From Bacteroidota bacterium (lineage in GTDB: Bacteria > Bacteroidota > Rhodothermia > Rhodothermales > Bin80): a stretch of DNA of 8,082 nucleotides. The notes beneath the pieces are model-generated. The model was not told where the DNA came from. It worked only from the letters and a program-made list of their open reading frames with translations, and did no database searches. The DNA is taken from assembly GCA_026702635.1 (NCBI GenBank), contig JAPPBZ010000338.1, forward strand, positions 1 through 8,082, read 5' to 3'. The translations under genes were made by a program, and so were the position numbers. Below, in pieces: positions 6,008 to 8,082 of this stretch. The stretch's first letter is position 1. Each line of letters starts with the position of its first letter.

Positions 6008-7359
6008 CCCGGGAATAAGGTTGACCTTATAGGAGTTGATGGATTATGTCTCAAGAGGCCTCGCTCTTCAAATTTAACCGTACAAACTGGTTGCAGAAAT
6101 CCTAGGACTCTTGCTGGTTCCGCTTCCAGGACCCTAGGCTTTTGTATTTCCGATTTAGCCAAGTACATGCCAGTTGATGCGTCCCCGTACATACTGGAAT
6201 GGGATACAGGACTTGGCAGTATCAAGCGTGTGTTCAGAATTCCCATGAACAGCTTGACGTAGAACAATTGGTCGTTTGTGATAGCGCGACGATTGAAGAG
6301 AACGGCGTAGTTGATCCCTTCTCCACTCTGGTATACCAGCGAGTTGGTTCCGGACAGGCTTCCCGCGAACCATCCCCACCAACCACTTCTTTCCCGACTA
6401 TTTCGTTGTCTACCGACATTTTCACCCCATAATACGTACTCGTCAGCAAATTCAAGTAGAGCCCTTGTTGTGGTGACCAATCCAGCCTGAGATAGCTTGG
6501 CCTCAATATCCGACCCTCCATCTGGCGGCCTTACCGGCGGTCCCCATGGATCAAAAACATTACGACTCAATCCTGGGGCATCATACCAAGGTTCCCTTGC
6601 ACTGCGATCTTCAGGAAACGTACGGGCTTGAATCACATCTTCAGCAGAAATGCCAAGAGGTGCGAAGATATTCTCGCGCACATAAGTAAGGTAGTCCTGT
6701 TCCGACACCTTTTCAATTATCAGCCCCAATACTAGATATCCGACATTAGAGATGACAGTTTTCGAACCAGGATCAAATTGTAACGGCTGGCCCAAAACAT
6801 AGCGAACCGTATTCTCCCGTCCAGGTGGACTGGACACTGACATTGCCTCTGCTATCTTAATTTCTCGGAATGTCCAATCCGCCGTGCTATCTTCGTCCCA
6901 ACCGGCTTGATCCAATAGAAGATGTTCAACTGTGATATTCATGAGCCGAGAATCACCGAGCGCAGGAAATGGCTGCAAGGTAAGCAGTCCGCCTTCCGGC
7001 TGTCCAAGATCGAATGCTCGCGCGTCCAGCTCCAGCAACCCATCGGCAACTAGCTGACGAACGGCGGCGGCGGTGATAGGTACGGAAACACCTGCGACTC
7101 GCATCATCACGCTCGGGGTAATGGGCGTGTTACGTCCAGCGTCCATGAAACCACTCACACCCTCATAGACGACATTGCCATCTTTCATGATGGCGAGAGC
7201 CGATGCACCAATACCATGTAACTCGGAGAAGGTCTCCAATATGGCACCGTAGTCGCTTTCCTCCTCCCGCTCTCCCGGCGCATTTATGAGCTGAACGACA
7301 CCACAACCCGTAAGAATGAGTGTCATCAGTCCCGCAAATAACAGCTTAGTGCGAAGCAT
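5980..7359 (-). CDS. Serine beta-lactamase-fold lipoprotein, catalytic residues lost (pseudoenzyme)
   Basis: 459 residues from ATG 7359, chosen because it puts the lipoprotein signal MLRTKLLFAGLMTLILTGC at the very start behind GAGGAGAA. An ATG at 7410 with AAAGGTGA would add 17 residues. The fold of the class C beta-lactamase / serine hydrolase family (PF00144 type) is clear: GASALAIMKDGNVVYEGVSGF, VPITAAAVRQLVADGLLELD, ITVEHLLLDQAGW, ISNVGYLVLGLIIEKVS, SQAGLVTTTRALLEFA and AGSLSGTNSLV. The catalytic motifs are altered. SxxK reads G90-V-S-V93 (Ser and Lys lost), Y-S-N reads I203-S-N205 (Tyr lost), and the HxG motif reads F331-A-G (His lost). It should therefore not hydrolyse peptides or lactams in the usual way; it may bind cell wall or another ligand. 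The last ~75 residues are a family-unlike tail. No operon partner. Confidence 0.85.
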   Translation of the reverse strand: MLRTKLLFAGLMTLILTGCGVVQLINAPGEREEESDYGAILETFSELHGIGASALAIMKDGNVVYEGVSGFMDAGRNTPITPSVMMRVAGVSVPITAAAVRQLVADGLLELDARAFDLGQPEGGLLTLQPFPALGDSRLMNITVEHLLLDQAGWDEDSTADWTFREIKIAEAMSVSSPPGRENTVRYVLGQPLQFDPGSKTVISNVGYLVLGLIIEKVSEQDYLTYVRENIFAPLGISAEDVIQARTFPEDRSAREPWYDAPGLSRNVFDPWGPPVRPPDGGSDIEAKLSQAGLVTTTRALLEFADEYVLWGENVGRQRNSRERSGWWGWFAGSLSGTNSLVYQSGEGINYAVLFNRRAITNDQLFYVKLFMGILNTRLILPSPVSHSSMYGDASTGMYLAKSEIQKPRVLEAEPARVLGFLQPVCTVKFEERGLLRHNPSTPIRSTLFPGQHAAANTE

Positions 7360-7505
7360 TTCTCCTCTTTTCGGTCGCCCATTCCCGGAGTTTACGTTCT
7401 GTATTGCCATTCACCTTTCACTGCTTGGTTGCAATATACAAGTCTTCTTCACAGTTTTGGGGTCAGTGGATGAAAACAATCGATAGTGCCTCGTTCTGAA
7501 CTTCC

Positions 7506-7631
7506 ATGATTCATTGGCTCCAGAATTGGCTCTCTGGTGGGATTCTCGGTGTCTTCATCCTGGGGACATCGTCTAACCATCTGGGAGCGCAGATAGATTC
7601 TGAGACCGTTTCTGGACATCTGAAAGTGTGA
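7506..7631 (+). pseudogene. Possible relic of a membrane transporter helix
   Basis: A 41-residue frame starting MIHWLQNWLSGGILGVFILG contains one hydrophobic helix. GGILGVFILG resembles a helix found in sodium/solute symporters (SSS family), where a G-G-x-L-G-x-F-L-L-G stretch is common. Nothing else of a transporter is present on either side and no ribosome site precedes it. Chance similarity of a hydrophobic stretch is quite possible. Confidence 0.2.
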
Positions 7632-7780
7632 CAGAATATTCGCTCATAAAACAGTTTTGGGAATTGGAGTAAAATGGCACCAACCGGCCTAGTCCTATCA
7701 CGAGTGCTGTGGATAGAACCTTCGATAGGGCCGAGTATGAAAAATGGCTGTAGGATGTGAAATTAAGATACACCTGAGCC

Positions 7781-7816
7781 TCTTGCAATGGTCTAATTCG
7801 GGGAATTTTTGCAAGA
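7781..7816. repeat. 8-bp inverted repeat just upstream of promoter element B
   Basis: TCTTGCAA (7781-7788) is exactly inverted as TTGCAAGA (7809-7816), with an inner AATTC-GGG-GAATT hairpin in the spacer. It sits 18 bases before element B. It could be an operator for B or the end hairpin of a transcript from the left; no T run follows. Confidence 0.4.
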
Positions 7817-7833
7817 AGCTAATTAGTATATTT

Positions 7834-7883
7834 AATTTGCATTAATTCCCTGTTTTTGTGAATTTTCGCAGTTAATGTATACT
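7834..7883 (+). promoter_or_regulatory. Promoter element B
   Basis: TTGTGA (7856-7861), 16 bases, TATACT (7878-7883) is a good sigma-70-like promoter. It is 82% identical over 50 bases to element A at 5781. An ATG (7893) lies 9 bases behind the -10 box, but its frame closes after 8 codons. It reads toward the Ffh piece at the right edge. Confidence 0.55.
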
Positions 7884-8027
7884 ATTACTTCTATGAAGTG
7901 GACCGCGAAGATTACCTAAAGGATAGACTAGATTGGCCACGGGTTCGCGCACTTTGTCTAAGACGATAAGGCTTGATGACTTGGATCATATGGCCGCTAG
8001 TGCTCTCGTTCTGGCAGTGAATTTTCC

Positions 8028-8082
8028 TCGCCCACGGTGGTGCTGCTGGCCGGACTCCAGGGCTCCGGCAAGACGACCGCTG
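8028..8082 (+). CDS. ffh: Signal recognition particle GTPase Ffh, P-loop fragment (runs off the window)
   Basis: The last 18 codons read SPTVVLLAGLQGSGKTTA. GLQGSGKTT is the G1/P-loop of SRP GTPases; the GLQG form is typical of Ffh, whereas FtsY usually has GVNG. Ffh normally has about 100 residues (the N domain) before this motif. Here the frame is closed by a TAG at 7998-8000, and nothing resembling the N domain is seen upstream in any frame I read. The piece is about 74% G+C over 57 bases, far above the DNA to its left. It is either the 5'-truncated remains of a transferred ffh or a chimeric join in the assembly. Confidence 0.6.

Larger units (their letters stand above)
7360..8024. other. 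Gene-poor stretch of about 660 bases
   Basis: No intact gene is visible between the hydrolase-like gene and the Ffh piece. It holds the 5' signals of the minus-strand hydrolase-like gene, an 11-base direct repeat (ACAGTTTTGGG at 7451 and 7651), a possible transporter relic (7506-7631), a hairpin (7781-7816) and promoter element B (7834-7883). A 23-residue frame at 7898-7969 (VDREDYLKDRLDWPRV...) looks protein-like but is too short to assign. Confidence 0.5.

Noticed and set aside
7360..7410. 17-residue N-terminal extension of the hydrolase-like lipoprotein
   Set aside because: It would place a hydrophilic stretch before an already complete lipoprotein signal. It is kept only as an alternative start.
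7573..7788. 71-residue minus-strand frame
   Set aside because: No ribosome site and no motif; it overlaps a hairpin and possible relic sequence and looks like chance.

Overview
The window looks like a piece of a Gram-negative chromosome from the FCB group, most likely a Rhodothermota/Balneolota- or Bacteroidota-type environmental bacterium. The pointers are a PorV/UPF0164-type outer-membrane beta-barrel start, three lipoprotein signal peptides, a heme-binding domain of the kind found in PVC/FCB large periplasmic dehydrogenases, a formylglycine sulfatase lipoprotein, and an orphan HsdR-N nuclease-domain protein of a type common in Bacteroidota relatives. No 16S or other decisive marker is present, so the phylum is an inference. 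Coding density is low (about 70%) and several broken genes lie between intact ones, which suggests a decaying or frequently rearranged region.

Layout, left to right. (1) 2-790 (+): C-terminal part of a HEAT-like plus cytochrome-c-type heme-binding protein, cut by the window edge. (2) 826-1187 (+): start of a PorV-like beta-barrel gene, frameshifted inside the signal peptide and truncated after about 120 residues. (3) About 1185-1566 (+): an A/T-richer headless and tailless fragment that resembles a type II restriction endonuclease. (4) 1593-2996 (-): intact lipoprotein sulfatase. (5) 3183-3921 (-): a lipoprotein made of four 45-residue six-cysteine modules, with a fifth, knottin-like cysteine module in a shifted frame just beyond its stop. 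(6) 4220-4293 (-): tRNA-Pro(CGG). (7) 4349-5753 (+): a two-gene overlapping unit, an HsdR-N domain nuclease-like protein followed by a HAL2/CysQ-type 3'(2'),5'-bisphosphate nucleotidase. (8) 5980-7359 (-): a serine-beta-lactamase-fold lipoprotein in which all three catalytic motifs have lost their key residues. (9) 7360-8024: gene-poor DNA with a possible transporter relic, a hairpin and a promoter. (10) 8028-8082 (+): a very GC-rich piece of the Ffh (SRP GTPase) P-loop running off the window.

The observations most worth following are the cysteine-module lipoprotein with its frameshifted knottin-like end, the inactivated beta-lactamase-fold lipoprotein, and a duplicated promoter-plus-leader element (5781-5891 and 7834-7957) that carries a matching -35/-10 pair and an ATG placed 9 bases after the -10 box in both copies. 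Functionally, the heme protein, PorV-like protein, sulfatase, cysteine-rich protein and hydrolase-like protein are all exported envelope proteins. The bisphosphate nucleotidase handles the 3'-phosphoadenosine phosphate made in sulfur metabolism. No single pathway joins all the genes.
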